This document shows positions 26,140 to 36,137 of a stretch of DNA of 64,000 nucleotides, one piece after another. The translations under genes and the position numbers were made by a program. The notes beneath the pieces are model-generated. The model was not told where the DNA came from and did not search any database. It was given only the letters and a program-made list of their open reading frames with translations. Every line of letters begins with the position of its first letter. The stretch's first letter is position 1. Origin of the DNA: Clostridium aquiflavi (GTDB lineage: Bacteria > Bacillota > Clostridia > Clostridiales > Clostridiaceae); contig NZ_JAVJAN010000023.1 of the NCBI RefSeq assembly GCF_031344075.1, positions 1 to 64,000 of the forward strand, given 5' to 3'.

Positions 26140-27693
26140 TTATCTGTTATTCTGCTTTCTTTTTTCAAACTCTACTTTCTTAAATACATTTATAAACTCT
26201 TTATTATCTGCAGTTTTAGATAACATACCTATAAGATTTTCTGTTACATCTTCTATGTTTCCATCTCTATACATAACTTTTCTTATTGTATATGCTACTT
26301 CTTGTTCTTCTTTAGAGAATATTAGATCTTCTTTTCTAGTTCCTGATTTATAAATATCAATTGCAGGGAATATTCTTCTCTCTTGTAATTTTCTATCAAG
26401 ATGAACTTCCATATTTCCTGTTCCCTTGAATTCTTCAAATATCATATCATCCATTCTAGATCCTGTATCTACAAGAGCTGTTGCTAAAATGGTTAAACTT
26501 CCACCCTCTTCAATATTTCTTGCAGCTCCAAAGAACTTTTTAGGCATTATTAATGCTCCTGGATCTAATCCACCTGATAAAGTTCTGCCTGTTGGTGTTA
26601 TAGTTAGGTTGTACGCTCTTGATAATCTAGTTATACTATCCATAAGTATCACAACATCTTTACCTTGTTCAACCATTCTTTTAGCTCTTTCTAATACTAT
26701 TCTTGACACTTTAGCATGATTTTGAGGCTCTTCATCAAATGTTGAATATATTACTTCTCCATTTATAGATCTCTTCATATCTGTAACTTCTTCCGGTCTT
26801 TCATCGATAAGAAGAACTATTAGCTTTATATCAGGATAATTTGTAGATATATTTTGTGCTACTTTTTTTAATAAAGTTGTTTTTCCCGCTTTAGGTGGGG
26901 CCACTATAATTCCTCTTTGCCCTTTACCTATAGGGCAGATTATATCCATAAGCCTTGATGATAAATCCTTTTCATCAGAAGTCTCAAGTCTTAATCTTTC
27001 TTTAGGGTAAATTGGTGTTAATGTTTCAAAATATTTTCTTCCTATTGCCTTTTCAGGATGTTCACCATTTACCTTTTCAACAAATAAAAGAGCTTTAAAT
27101 TTTTCTCCTTCTTTTGCTTCTCTTACTTTACCTTGTACTTCATCACCTGTTCTTAAATTAAATCTTCTAATTTGAGAAGGTGAAACATAAATATCTTCAC
27201 TACTAGTTAAATAATTTTTACATCTTAAAAAACCAAAATTATTATTTTCTAGTATCTCTAAAATCCCCTTAGCACTGTTAGATTCGCTTATCATGTTATT
27301 TAATTTTTCTTGTTTTAATGCTGGATTTTCCTCATTACTTTTGATACCAGTCTTATTATCTGTATTATTATTAAAACTATTACTATTATTATTAAAATTA
27401 CTATTATTACTACTATTATTTGAAGCATTATTAGTAAAAGTAGTGTTATTATTAGTAAAAGTAGTGTTATTATTAGTAACATTATTACTAATAAACTTAT
27501 TATCATTTCTTACTTTTGAAGATATTTTTTCTCTTAAAATAACACCTTCTTTTTCTACTGTATTAGGTGATTTTTTTAATATTTCATCTATCAGTTCATT
27601 CTTTTTATATTTTGATATATTCTTTATTTCTAATTTTTTTGCAACATCCTTTAATTCAACTAAAGTCATGCTTTCATATACTTGCTTTGTCAA
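26140..27693 (-). CDS. rho: Transcription termination factor Rho with an Asn-rich prion-like insert
   Basis: Rho is a hexameric RNA helicase that ends transcription. In order it has a Rho_N helical domain (about 1-45), an Asn/Ser/Thr-rich low-complexity segment (about 66-115), the RNA-binding cold-shock-like domain (about 140-215) and the ATPase core with PPKAGKT and DERPEEVTDM. Rho of Clostridium botulinum type E is known to carry a similar N-rich domain that forms a prion. The start is TTG 27693, 7 bases after GGAGG. The 517 residues are longer than the usual 420-430 because of the insert. Confidence 0.96.
   Translation of the reverse strand: MTKQVYESMTLVELKDVAKKLEIKNISKYKKNELIDEILKKSPNTVEKEGVILREKISSKVRNDNKFISNNVTNNNTTFTNNNTTFTNNASNNSSNNSNFNNNSNSFNNNTDNKTGIKSNEENPALKQEKLNNMISESNSAKGILEILENNNFGFLRCKNYLTSSEDIYVSPSQIRRFNLRTGDEVQGKVREAKEGEKFKALLFVEKVNGEHPEKAIGRKYFETLTPIYPKERLRLETSDEKDLSSRLMDIICPIGKGQRGIIVAPPKAGKTTLLKKVAQNISTNYPDIKLIVLLIDERPEEVTDMKRSINGEVIYSTFDEEPQNHAKVSRIVLERAKRMVEQGKDVVILMDSITRLSRAYNLTITPTGRTLSGGLDPGALIMPKKFFGAARNIEEGGSLTILATALVDTGSRMDDMIFEEFKGTGNMEVHLDRKLQERRIFPAIDIYKSGTRKEDLIFSKEEQEVAYTIRKVMYRDGNIEDVTENLIGMLSKTADNKEFINVFKKVEFEKRKQNNR
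27427..27479 (-). repeat. 21-bp tandem repeat inside rho
   Basis: Two and a half copies of a 21-base unit encode the heptad NNNTTFT twice within the Asn-rich domain. The surrounding sequence is also made of AAT/AAC-rich codons, so the region is a candidate for length variation by slippage. It remains in frame. Confidence 0.85.
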
Positions 27694-28074
27694 GCCAGCA
27701 CCTCCAATTTTAAATTAACAAATAAATTATTGCGATAAAAATCATAATAATTTTATTCATTAGCTTCTTATAAACTAATTTAAATTTCTCATTAATAAAA
27801 ATGCATACTTAAAATTTTATTATTTATATTTCAATTAACATCAGCTTAGGGAATTCTTTTAAGATTCTAAATCAAGATATGTATAAAATAACACTTTTAA
27901 ATTCTCTTATAACTTATTATATCCAAATAAATATTGCATTAAACATATTTATATCGCATTTATATATTTAAAGTATTACTAATATTATAATTACTTTTAA
28001 GATATTAGTAAATATATAATTATTTTAACATAAAAAAGAGTTTTCTTTTTCAAAAAAGAAAACTCTTTTTTATC
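27694..28074. other. Gap of about 380 bp: rho leader and pyrG terminator
   Basis: No gene is visible. The right end holds the pyrG terminator (28032-28071). A possible rho promoter on the minus strand has TTTAAT (27938-27943), a 16-base spacer and TATAAT (27916-27921), which would give an untranslated leader of about 215 bases. Long rho leaders are a known place for autoregulation, but I see no clear hairpin here. Confidence 0.4.
28032..28071 (-). terminator. Terminator of pyrG
   Basis: A perfect 19-base stem (AAAAAAGAGTTTTCTTTTT and complement) begins within a few bases of the pyrG stop and has T-runs on the minus strand. Confidence 0.85.
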
Positions 28075-29676
28075 TTATCTTTGCTTTATAGCTGCTTCAA
28101 TAAATCCTGTAAATAAAGGATGTGGTTTATTAGGTCTAGATTTTAATTCCGGATGAAATTGTACAGCTACATACCATGGGTGATTTGTAACTTCAACAAT
28201 TTCAACTAATCTTCCATCAGGACTAGTTCCAGCTATTTTCATTCCTGATTCAGATATTTGTTGTCTAAATTTATTATTAAATTCATATCTATGTCTATGT
28301 CTTTCACTTATAAGTTCAGAATTATAAACTTTATATGAATTACTTTCTATATCTAATTTACAAGGATATTGACCTAATCTCATAGTTCCACCAAGATTTT
28401 CAATATCTTTTTGATCATTCATAAGATCTATTACTGGATATTTAGTACATGGATTTATTTCTGAACTATTTGCTCCATCATATCCTAACACATTTCTAGC
28501 GTATTCTATAACAGCACATTGCATTCCTAAACAGATTCCAAGAAAAGGTATATTATTTTCTCTAGCATATTTTATAGCTGATATTTTACCTTCTATTCCT
28601 CTATCACCAAATCCACCTGGAACTAATATTCCGTCAACACCGCCTAAAACTGCACTTACATCTCCTTGTTCTAGTTCTTCTGCATTAACCCATCTAATTT
28701 CTACTTTTGTATTATTCGCATATCCACCATGATTTAATGATTCAACTACTGATATGTATGCATCATGTAATTCTACATATTTACCAACTAATGCAATTTC
28801 TATTTTTTCTTTAAGACCTTTAATCTTTTCAACCATTTTAGTCCATTCATAATTGTCTATGTCTCTACATCCTAAATGAAGTTTTTCACAAACTAAATTA
28901 TCTAATCCTTCTTCATGTAACATTAATGGTACTTCATAAAGATTATCCGCATCTAAGTTTTGAATCACTGAATTTCCATCTATATTACAAAATAATCCTA
29001 TTTTAGCTTTTATATCATCACTAAGTTCTTTTTCTGTTCTGCAAACTATAATATCAGGTTGTATACCTATAGTTCTCAATTCTTTTACTGAATGTTGAGT
29101 AGGTTTTGTTTTTAATTCTCCAGCTTTTCCCAAGTATGGTACTAATGTAACATGAATATAACAAACATTTTCGGCTCCTACTTCACTCTTTATTTGTCTA
29201 ATAGATTCCAAGAATGGTTGGGATTCAATATCTCCAACTGTTCCGCCTATTTCTGTAATTACTACATCTATGTTTCTTTCTTTTGCTACTTGATATACTT
29301 TATCTTTTATAGCATTTGTTATATGAGGAATAACTTGAACTGTTCCACCTAAGTATTCTCCTCTTCTTTCTTTTTCTATAACAGAACTATATATCTTACC
29401 AGTTGTAACATTTGAATTTTGAGTTAAACTTTCATCAACGAATCTTTCATAATGACCTAAATCTAAGTCTGTTTCTGCTCCATCATCTGTTACGAAAACT
29501 TCCCCATGTTGGTAAGGACTCATTGTTCCTGGGTCTACATTTAAATATGGATCAAATTTTTGAATTGATATATTTAGACCTCTGTTTTTTAATAATCTAC
29601 CTAATGATGCAGCTGTTATTCCTTTACCTAATGCAGATACAACTCCACCTGTAACAAAAACGTATTTAGTGCTCAT
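28075..29676 (-). CDS. pyrG: CTP synthase
   Basis: PyrG aminates UTP to CTP using glutamine. The 533 residues form an N-terminal synthetase domain (KYVFVTGGVVSALGKGI, GGTVGDIES) and a C-terminal class I glutaminase with the nucleophile in FLGICLGMQ and the His-Glu pair in VQFHPELKS. AGGGAGG precedes the ATG. A leader hairpin is described separately. Confidence 0.98.
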   Translation of the reverse strand: MSTKYVFVTGGVVSALGKGITAASLGRLLKNRGLNISIQKFDPYLNVDPGTMSPYQHGEVFVTDDGAETDLDLGHYERFVDESLTQNSNVTTGKIYSSVIEKERRGEYLGGTVQVIPHITNAIKDKVYQVAKERNIDVVITEIGGTVGDIESQPFLESIRQIKSEVGAENVCYIHVTLVPYLGKAGELKTKPTQHSVKELRTIGIQPDIIVCRTEKELSDDIKAKIGLFCNIDGNSVIQNLDADNLYEVPLMLHEEGLDNLVCEKLHLGCRDIDNYEWTKMVEKIKGLKEKIEIALVGKYVELHDAYISVVESLNHGGYANNTKVEIRWVNAEELEQGDVSAVLGGVDGILVPGGFGDRGIEGKISAIKYARENNIPFLGICLGMQCAVIEYARNVLGYDGANSSEINPCTKYPVIDLMNDQKDIENLGGTMRLGQYPCKLDIESNSYKVYNSELISERHRHRYEFNNKFRQQISESGMKIAGTSPDGRLVEIVEVTNHPWYVAVQFHPELKSRPNKPHPLFTGFIEAAIKQR

Positions 29677-29757
29677 ATTTATCCTCCCTATGAGAAATTT
29701 ATTATTTTTTCATTTTTCCTATTGATTATATAATTAATTAGTGATATAATTGAAATT

Positions 29758-29781
29758 ACCCCACTAATTACATAATGGGGT
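29758..29781 (-). promoter_or_regulatory. Hairpin in the pyrG upstream region
   Basis: The short GC-rich stem ACCCCA/TGGGGT with a 12-base loop lies about 85 bases before pyrG. It could be the terminator of the small upstream gene or part of a pyrG leader. In other Firmicutes pyrG is controlled by an attenuator that senses CTP, but the GGGC transcript start needed for that mechanism is not visible, so I leave the role open. Confidence 0.4.
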
Positions 29782-29860
29782 TATTTGTGCTGTAATAATT
29801 GCATTGCAACAACATAGATATTATAATAACACACAATTAAATTCATGACTAGACTTTTTT

Positions 29861-30160
29861 TTATATTTTTTCTATTCTATCTATATTGTCTTGAATTTCA
29901 AAATATTTTTTTCTAAAATCTCTATTAATCAATAACTTTTCCTCAGCTGACTTCAAATTATTATTAACACTTTGGGAGGATTTTACTCTTAATATCTCTT
30001 TAGCATTTTCTTGTTCTAAGCAACTGTAATTTTTCAAAAGCAATAATAATAAGTATTTATTTTCTCTTTCTTTTAATAATTCTATTAAGTCTTGTTCTCC
30101 AATACCGTAGTATTCACAAAGTCCATTAAGTATATTTATATATTTCATTTTACTTATCAC
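29861..30160 (-). CDS. Small helical protein of unknown function
   Basis: I do not recognise this 99-residue protein. It is all-helical and charged. Residues near ENAKEILRVKSSQSVNNNLKSAEE could be a helix-turn-helix, so a small DNA-binding protein is possible but unproven. A GTG three codons upstream overlaps the AAGGAGG, while the GTG at 30160 sits 8 bases after it, so I use the latter. Confidence 0.6.
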   Translation of the reverse strand: MISKMKYINILNGLCEYYGIGEQDLIELLKERENKYLLLLLLKNYSCLEQENAKEILRVKSSQSVNNNLKSAEEKLLINRDFRKKYFEIQDNIDRIEKI

Positions 30161-30238
30161 AAATATCACCTCCTTATTTAAATTGTTTCCATAAATTTCA
30201 TATTAATTCAATATATAGATTTTAAAACAATAAAAAAT

Positions 30239-30272
30239 AAAAAAGATAACCCTTGTATAGATTATCTTTTTT
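30239..30272 (-). terminator. Terminator of the DUF1934 gene
   Basis: The stem AAAAAGATAA / TTATCTTTTT with loop CCCTTGTATAGA runs into T-rich sequence on the minus strand, about 20 bases past the stop. Confidence 0.8.
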
Positions 30273-30290
30273 TATAAAAACATTTAATAT

Positions 30291-30713
30291 TTATTTATCA
30301 TTTACCTTTATATCAACTACCAAATTAGTATTCATAGCTACTTGACCTTCTATCCCCATAGAATACTTAACATCAATAGTTCCACCATTTTCATTCACAT
30401 CTATATCTAAATTTTTAGTATCTACATTCAATTTAAGAATTCCATATGGTGTTTTATATAAAGATGTTGATTTCATTCTTTTTTTAAAGTCCATCTTAGT
30501 TGTAGTTGATCCTTTTCTTTCTAATATGAATGAATTATCTCTAATAAAAATTATTGTTTTGGTTCCTTCCATTCCTGATATCTCAGTTTCATCATATTCA
30601 ACTCTAAATTCATTATCATCTATATAAAATTCGCCAGGTGATATAACTTCTATTAGCTTATTATCATCCATAGAAGCATTGCTTTTAACCGTTATAATAG
30701 CCTTCTTTTTCAT
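30291..30713 (-). CDS. DUF1934 (YwiB-like) beta-barrel protein
   Basis: The 140-residue protein is made almost entirely of predicted strands and fits the DUF1934 calycin-like family, typically encoded near argS or pyrG in Firmicutes. Matching segments are SPGEFYIDDNEFRVEYDETEISGMEG and a C-terminal GGTIDVKYSMGIEGQ. Its function is unknown. GAGGGAG lies 8-9 bases before the ATG. Confidence 0.8.
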   Translation of the reverse strand: MKKKAIITVKSNASMDDNKLIEVISPGEFYIDDNEFRVEYDETEISGMEGTKTIIFIRDNSFILERKGSTTTKMDFKKRMKSTSLYKTPYGILKLNVDTKNLDIDVNENGGTIDVKYSMGIEGQVAMNTNLVVDIKVNDK

Positions 30714-30777
30714 ACTCGTCTCCCTCTTAATATGATATGATATTCAATCATACTATTATGTAAATAACTTTATATTA

Positions 30778-31770
30778 TTATTTGTTTAAATTATAATCTT
30801 CTAATTCTTTTTGAGTAACAGAATCTACATTTTTAAATTTATTAAATTCAGTAGATACATTTCCATATTTAACTTCTACAGATTTTTCATCTTTTCCTTT
30901 ACTATATCTAACTGCAAATCTACAAGCCAAAGTCAAATCTTCTTCCGTTGGATTATTACCTTCTGGAATTATAACCATTGCACCATTAAATTTAGATGTA
31001 AGAAATACTAAATCTTCTTTTATTAATAATTTCTTAAACTCTTCCCCTTCCTCTGCTGTTCTAGAAACTATAATTTTAACATTATTAGGAGTAACAAAAT
31101 GTCTTCCATATTTTAAAAGATTAATTTCTCTTTGTGTAACATCAAATTTTCTATTTACTAATTCTCTAAGTCTAATAGAATAATTAGGTTCTGTTAATTT
31201 ACATCCACCTGCTGGTGATGGATAATCCTTTATACCCCAACTTTCAGCTAATTCCATTTGAATAGCTCTACTTCTACCAGATATTTTTAGTAATTTTTCT
31301 CTATCTACTAAACCATCAATTTCCATTTGAGTAGGATTTAAATTTTGAGCACATAAAGGACGTAGTATTTTATCTGAATACCCAGATTCTTTCTTTACTA
31401 TATTCAGAGCTTGTCTATTTTGAGACATTGGGCGCTGATTTAAAACTTCACCTGTAATTATGAAGTCAGCATTAAACTTTTCTAATAACTTTCCTGAATA
31501 ATTCATCATCATTGAGTGACAATCAATACATGGGTTCATATTTTTTCCCCAACCATGTTTAGGATTTCGTACCAAATCAAAATGCTCTTCTGAAAAATCT
31601 ATAACTTCTAGCTTTATACCTATTTGCTCTGTCATTCTCTTCGCATTTTCTTCATTAAAGAAATATGATTTAAAACAAATCCCTATAACTTCTATACCTT
31701 GTTCTTTTATTAACTTTGCTGCTAATATGCTATCAAGTCCTCCTGATATCATAGCTAATGCTTTTGCCAT
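30778..31770 (-). CDS. PP-loop ATPase with C-terminal NFACT-R (DUF814) domain, tRNA thiolation-like
   Basis: The 330-residue protein starts with the PP-loop SGGLDS (9-14), which adenylates a substrate, and has a Cys pair NPCIDC (81, 84). The middle part resembles ThiI/MnmA-type tRNA sulfurtransferases. The last third (about 215-310, TPNNVKIIVSRTAEEGEEF) looks like an NFACT-R RNA-binding domain. The most likely role is RNA thiolation, but the substrate is unknown. AGGAGG precedes the ATG. Confidence 0.75.
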   Translation of the reverse strand: MAKALAMISGGLDSILAAKLIKEQGIEVIGICFKSYFFNEENAKRMTEQIGIKLEVIDFSEEHFDLVRNPKHGWGKNMNPCIDCHSMMMNYSGKLLEKFNADFIITGEVLNQRPMSQNRQALNIVKKESGYSDKILRPLCAQNLNPTQMEIDGLVDREKLLKISGRSRAIQMELAESWGIKDYPSPAGGCKLTEPNYSIRLRELVNRKFDVTQREINLLKYGRHFVTPNNVKIIVSRTAEEGEEFKKLLIKEDLVFLTSKFNGAMVIIPEGNNPTEEDLTLACRFAVRYSKGKDEKSVEVKYGNVSTEFNKFKNVDSVTQKELEDYNLNK

Positions 31771-31806
31771 ATATTAATCCTCCTATTTATAAAGTAATGT
31801 TTATTG

Positions 31807-32433
31807 CTATTTGAATAAATTATCTATTACTTCCACTACTTTAAATTTAATTTTTATATTATCTTTTGAATCCTTTTTGTTAATTTCTTCTTTTATTTTA
31901 TTTTGAGTTTTTTCGTATTCAATTTTTGCTTTTGACTCATCTACAAAACATAATGGTGGGAACATAACACACCACCAATTTCTTCCTTGTCCACTTCCTA
32001 TTATAATTCTAAAAGCTTCATAATTTCCTTGTGGCAATACTATATTTCCATAAGATTTTTCCGGAAAATTTTCTCTAGATAATTCAATATTTACATCATA
32101 AGCATAATTATTTTCTTTAATTACTTTTTTTGCAATTGATCTTACTTCTTCAACATTATTTTTTATTATTTCTCTAGACTCTTCAAGAGAATCAGATTTA
32201 TTTAAATAAGGGTATAAGTAATTTATAACCTCATCTCTAACTTTTAATTTTAAACTTTGATCTTCATTTGTATCACTGTTTGCTATAACATGAAATCTTA
32301 TTAAAGAATTCTTTACTTCTTCATAATTTAACTCTTCAGAACCATTATTATTTACCTTATTAGAACTTGTACATCCTACAATTAATGTAGAAAAAATAAT
32401 TATAATCACTAAGCAACTTAATACTCTTTTCAT
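31807..32433 (-). CDS. spoIIR: Stage II sporulation protein R
   Basis: SpoIIR is exported from the forespore and triggers SpoIIGA to process pro-sigma-E in the mother cell. The 208 residues include the conserved IRFHVIANSDTNEDQSLKLKVRD and NWWCVMFPPLCFV segments. The N terminus is a signal sequence ending LIVGC, a good lipobox, so the protein may stay lipid-anchored in the forespore membrane. AGGAG precedes the ATG. I did not find a clear sigma-F promoter. Confidence 0.93.
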   Translation of the reverse strand: MKRVLSCLVIIIIFSTLIVGCTSSNKVNNNGSEELNYEEVKNSLIRFHVIANSDTNEDQSLKLKVRDEVINYLYPYLNKSDSLEESREIIKNNVEEVRSIAKKVIKENNYAYDVNIELSRENFPEKSYGNIVLPQGNYEAFRIIIGSGQGRNWWCVMFPPLCFVDESKAKIEYEKTQNKIKEEINKKDSKDNIKIKFKVVEVIDNLFK

Positions 32434-32494
32434 AATTTCACACTCCTATACTTGAAATATTTTCCAAATATAGGGATTTTTATTCAATTTATTT

Positions 32495-33337
32495 TTAAAT
32501 TGTTCTAGTTATAAATACATCTACATATTTTTCTTTCATCTTTTCATAACACTTTTGGGCTTTTAACATGTCATCAAAGAAACCAAATACAGTTGGACCA
32601 CTTCCACTCATCATGCTTCCTAAAGCTCCACATGTATTGATTTCCTCTTTTATTGTAGAGATAATCTTATATCTACCCAAAGTAACATTTTCAAGTAAAT
32701 TTTTCATATTATTTGCTATAAAATCAATATTATTTTTTTTAATATTTGATATTAATTCATTTGTTTTAGGGTGAAAAATAACCTTTGATAAATCAAAAGC
32801 CTTATAAACCTCTTTAGTTGATACTCCAAATGGAGGTTTTACCACAACTAAAATTTTATTTCTAAATGGTTTTAATTTAGTAACTTTTTCTCCAATTCCT
32901 TCACATAATGCAGTACCACCACAAATACAATACGGTACATCTGCACCCAAATTTAATCCTAAATTCATTAATTCCTGCTGAGATGCATTTATATTAAACA
33001 TTTTATTCATAATTTTCAAAACCGCAGCTGCATCAGTACTTCCACCTGCCAATCCTGCTGAAACAGGTATATTTTTTTCTATATTTATACAAATCCCACT
33101 TTTTATATTATAAGTTTCTTTAAATAAATTAGCCGCTTTATATGCTAAATTTCTTTCATCTGTAGGCACATAAGACTTATTACATTTCAGGCTTATTCCA
33201 CTCGGAATCTTTTCAACTTGAACTATATCATATAAATCTATGTTTTGCATTATCATTTTTAATAAATGATACCCATCTTCTCTCTTGCCAATTACATCTA
33301 AGGAAATATTTATTTTTGCATAAGCCTTAATATTCAT
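32495..33337 (-). CDS. ispE: 4-diphosphocytidyl-2-C-methyl-D-erythritol kinase
   Basis: IspE phosphorylates CDP-methylerythritol in the MEP isoprenoid pathway. The 280 residues include the GHMP-kinase start AYAKINISLDV, the ATP loop PVSAGLAGGSTDAAA and the C-terminal MMSGSGPTVFG. GAAGGGG precedes the ATG. It is followed by spoIIR after 61 bases. Confidence 0.96.
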   Translation of the reverse strand: MNIKAYAKINISLDVIGKREDGYHLLKMIMQNIDLYDIVQVEKIPSGISLKCNKSYVPTDERNLAYKAANLFKETYNIKSGICINIEKNIPVSAGLAGGSTDAAAVLKIMNKMFNINASQQELMNLGLNLGADVPYCICGGTALCEGIGEKVTKLKPFRNKILVVVKPPFGVSTKEVYKAFDLSKVIFHPKTNELISNIKKNNIDFIANNMKNLLENVTLGRYKIISTIKEEINTCGALGSMMSGSGPTVFGFFDDMLKAQKCYEKMKEKYVDVFITRTI

Positions 33338-33518
33338 TTTTCTTTGCCCCTTCTAAGTACTTTAGGCACTTTAAAGAAAATAATTTCTATTCAGTTATTT
33401 AAGTAAAATAAAAAAAATATCAAACTAAAATTTCTGAATACTTATGTTCTTTCAAATGCCTTAGTAACATTCTAACATAGGGAAAAAATCCTGTCTAATT
33501 AAGAATAAAATATTTCTT

Positions 33519-36137
33519 TTATAAATTAGATAACTTTAAATCCAAGGAATTATTGGAATTTTTATTATTTATATATTTTACAATTGATTCTAAATCTTCA
33601 AAAAACACTACTATTGTATCGCCTTTTTTACTTATCATTAATGCCTTTTCTAAAGCTTTTGTTTCATCTAAACATACATGTATTTTAGCATTTCTATTTT
33701 TCCTTAACACACCATTTTTTATTAGTGAAGCAATTTCTCCTTCACTTCTTCCTCTTCTATCTTTATCTTCTTTTATTATTATTTTATCTAAAATTTCAGA
33801 ACATATTTCGCCTATTTCTATAGCTATATCATCACATCTATCACCAGGAATTCCTATTACCCCAATTAAATCTTTATCTCCTTTGATTTTAGATAAAGAT
33901 GATAGTACCGCTTTATATCCTTCTATATTGTGACCATAATCTAATATTATTTTTCTATCTTCTATTTCATAAATATTAAATCTTCCATTATTACTATTTA
34001 AATCAAAGTTCATTATACCTTTTGAAATCATACAATAATCTACATTAAGGCCTACTAAAGCTCCACATGCAGCCATTATATTTTCTAAATTATATTTTAA
34101 TAAACCATTATAAGAAAGCGGTACGTCATTTATAGAACATATTAAATATCTTTTATGATTATTTACTACAACTATATTATCATTTTCTATAAAGACAGAT
34201 ATTCCACCATAACTTATATTTTTTTGTATTAATTCATTATCAGCATACTTTGAGAAAAATATTTTATTGGCTTTAATTCTATCAATTATAGTTTTGCTCC
34301 ATTCATCATCAGCATTTAATATAGTGAATCCATCTTCTTTTACTGCTTCTCCAACTAATGATTTAACAAAGCTTAACTCTTCCATAGAATTAATACCATC
34401 TAAACCTAAGTGATCATTAGTTATATTAGTTATCACAGAAATATCTGCAATATCATAAGCTAATCCTTTTCTAATTAATCCGCCTCTTGCGGTTTCTAAT
34501 ACAGCTATATCAACATCCCTATTTAATAATATTGTTTTTGCACTGTTAAACCCTGAATCATCACCTTTATGGATACATCTATTATTAACATATATTCCTT
34601 CAGTAGATGTCATTCCTACACTATATCCCATTTGACTTAATACATGGTTTATTAATCTAGTAGTTGTTGTTTTACCATTTGTTCCTGTTACAGATACTAT
34701 TGGTATATTCTTAGGATCTTCACCATACATCATATTAATTATTGCTTTACCAACATTCCTTTCAATTCCTTTAGACGGAAAATGATGCATTCTTATTCCT
34801 GGTGCTGCATTAACCTCCATAATAACACCATTACTTTTAGCTATATCACAAGATATATTATCTACACATAAATCTATTCCACATATATCTAGACCCAATG
34901 CTTTGGCTGCATTTATACAATGATTTATATTTTCTTCACATATATCATCTGTACAATCAATAGCTATGCCCCCTGTAGAAATATTAGCATTTTCTCTTAA
35001 AAATACTCTTTCATTATCTTTAGGTATATAGCTAAGTGATACATTATTTTTATTTATATATGAAATTAATTGATCATCTATTTTTATTTTAGTTAAAGGT
35101 TTTTCATGATCCTCACCTCTTAAAGGATCTTTATTAATATTTTCTATAAGTTCTTTTAAAGTGTCCTTTCCATTTCCTATTACAAAAGGTGGTATTCTTA
35201 ATGATACTGCCACAACTTTATAATCAACTACACAAACTCTATAATCATTTCCTTTAACATATTTTTCAATTAATATATCTTTGAACTTATTTTTCAAATT
35301 ATTATATGATTTAATTAATTCATTTTCATTTTTTATGTTTAAATATATTCCATTTCCTTTACTACCATATTGAGGCTTTAGAACTACCGGGTATCCAATT
35401 TTTTCAGCACATTTTAATAAATCAATTATATTATAAACTTTTCCACCTAATGCTACTGGTATATTTTGATTTTCTAGTAATTGTTTTGTTAAAAGCTTAT
35501 CACAAGAAATATCTACTGCAACACAGGTTGTTTTTTCAGATATAGCAGCTTCTATTACTTTTCCTTTTTTTCCATATCCAATTTGATAAAAACCACTATT
35601 GCCTAACTGAGTTATAGGCATATTATATTGTTTTGCAGCTTTGCAAATAGCATTTGTACTAGGCCCTATTTCCTCTGAATTTAATATTTCTTTTATTGAA
35701 TTTATTCTCTCTTCAAAATTTATCGGAGATTGAATTATAAGAGCATTTATTAAATCAACAGATAATCTAAGGCATTCCATAGCTGTTTTAGCATATTCAT
35801 ATTGAAAAATTATATAATATCTATCTCCTTGTATTTCTCTAGCTTTTCCATAAGCTACTTCTATTCCTAATCTATTTTGTAATGCAATTGTTATATGTTC
35901 ACATATATGTGCTAAGTAAGTGCCTTCTTTAAGTCTTGTAACAAACCCACCATCTTCATCTATACCACATCTATGTGTATGCAATTCTGGTACAAGCTTT
36001 AACAAATTAAAATTAAAATTAGGTATATCTTTACTTGGAGTTTCACAATATCCCTGTAAATCTACATCTATTCTTATGCATTTTTTATGAGAATATATGT
36101 TTTTTCCTTCATATATCCTTTCCTGTACTACTTTCAT
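33519..36137 (-). CDS. cphA: Cyanophycin synthetase
   Basis: CphA polymerises aspartate and arginine into cyanophycin, a nitrogen-storage polymer, using ATP. The 872 residues have the expected order: an N-terminal domain (1-160), an ATP-grasp domain (about 215-470, EVNAAPG at 441-447) and a Mur-ligase-like domain with the P-loop VTGTNGKTT (about 483-491). It overlaps the end of cphB by 29 bases, so the two are coupled. The position near spoIIR and sipL suggests use in sporulation, as reported for Clostridium perfringens. Confidence 0.95.
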   Translation of the reverse strand: MKVVQERIYEGKNIYSHKKCIRIDVDLQGYCETPSKDIPNFNFNLLKLVPELHTHRCGIDEDGGFVTRLKEGTYLAHICEHITIALQNRLGIEVAYGKAREIQGDRYYIIFQYEYAKTAMECLRLSVDLINALIIQSPINFEERINSIKEILNSEEIGPSTNAICKAAKQYNMPITQLGNSGFYQIGYGKKGKVIEAAISEKTTCVAVDISCDKLLTKQLLENQNIPVALGGKVYNIIDLLKCAEKIGYPVVLKPQYGSKGNGIYLNIKNENELIKSYNNLKNKFKDILIEKYVKGNDYRVCVVDYKVVAVSLRIPPFVIGNGKDTLKELIENINKDPLRGEDHEKPLTKIKIDDQLISYINKNNVSLSYIPKDNERVFLRENANISTGGIAIDCTDDICEENINHCINAAKALGLDICGIDLCVDNISCDIAKSNGVIMEVNAAPGIRMHHFPSKGIERNVGKAIINMMYGEDPKNIPIVSVTGTNGKTTTTRLINHVLSQMGYSVGMTSTEGIYVNNRCIHKGDDSGFNSAKTILLNRDVDIAVLETARGGLIRKGLAYDIADISVITNITNDHLGLDGINSMEELSFVKSLVGEAVKEDGFTILNADDEWSKTIIDRIKANKIFFSKYADNELIQKNISYGGISVFIENDNIVVVNNHKRYLICSINDVPLSYNGLLKYNLENIMAACGALVGLNVDYCMISKGIMNFDLNSNNGRFNIYEIEDRKIILDYGHNIEGYKAVLSSLSKIKGDKDLIGVIGIPGDRCDDIAIEIGEICSEILDKIIIKEDKDRRGRSEGEIASLIKNGVLRKNRNAKIHVCLDETKALEKALMISKKGDTIVVFFEDLESIVKYINNKNSNNSLDLKLSNL

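Noticed and set aside
27293..27718. Plus-strand Leu/Val-rich reading frame opposite rho
   Set aside because: It is a shadow of the Asn-rich codons of rho and has no ribosome site.
29677..29860. CTP-sensing attenuator of pyrG of the Bacillus type
   Set aside because: A hairpin exists, but the required GGGC transcript start and antiterminator could not be placed, so only a hairpin is reported.
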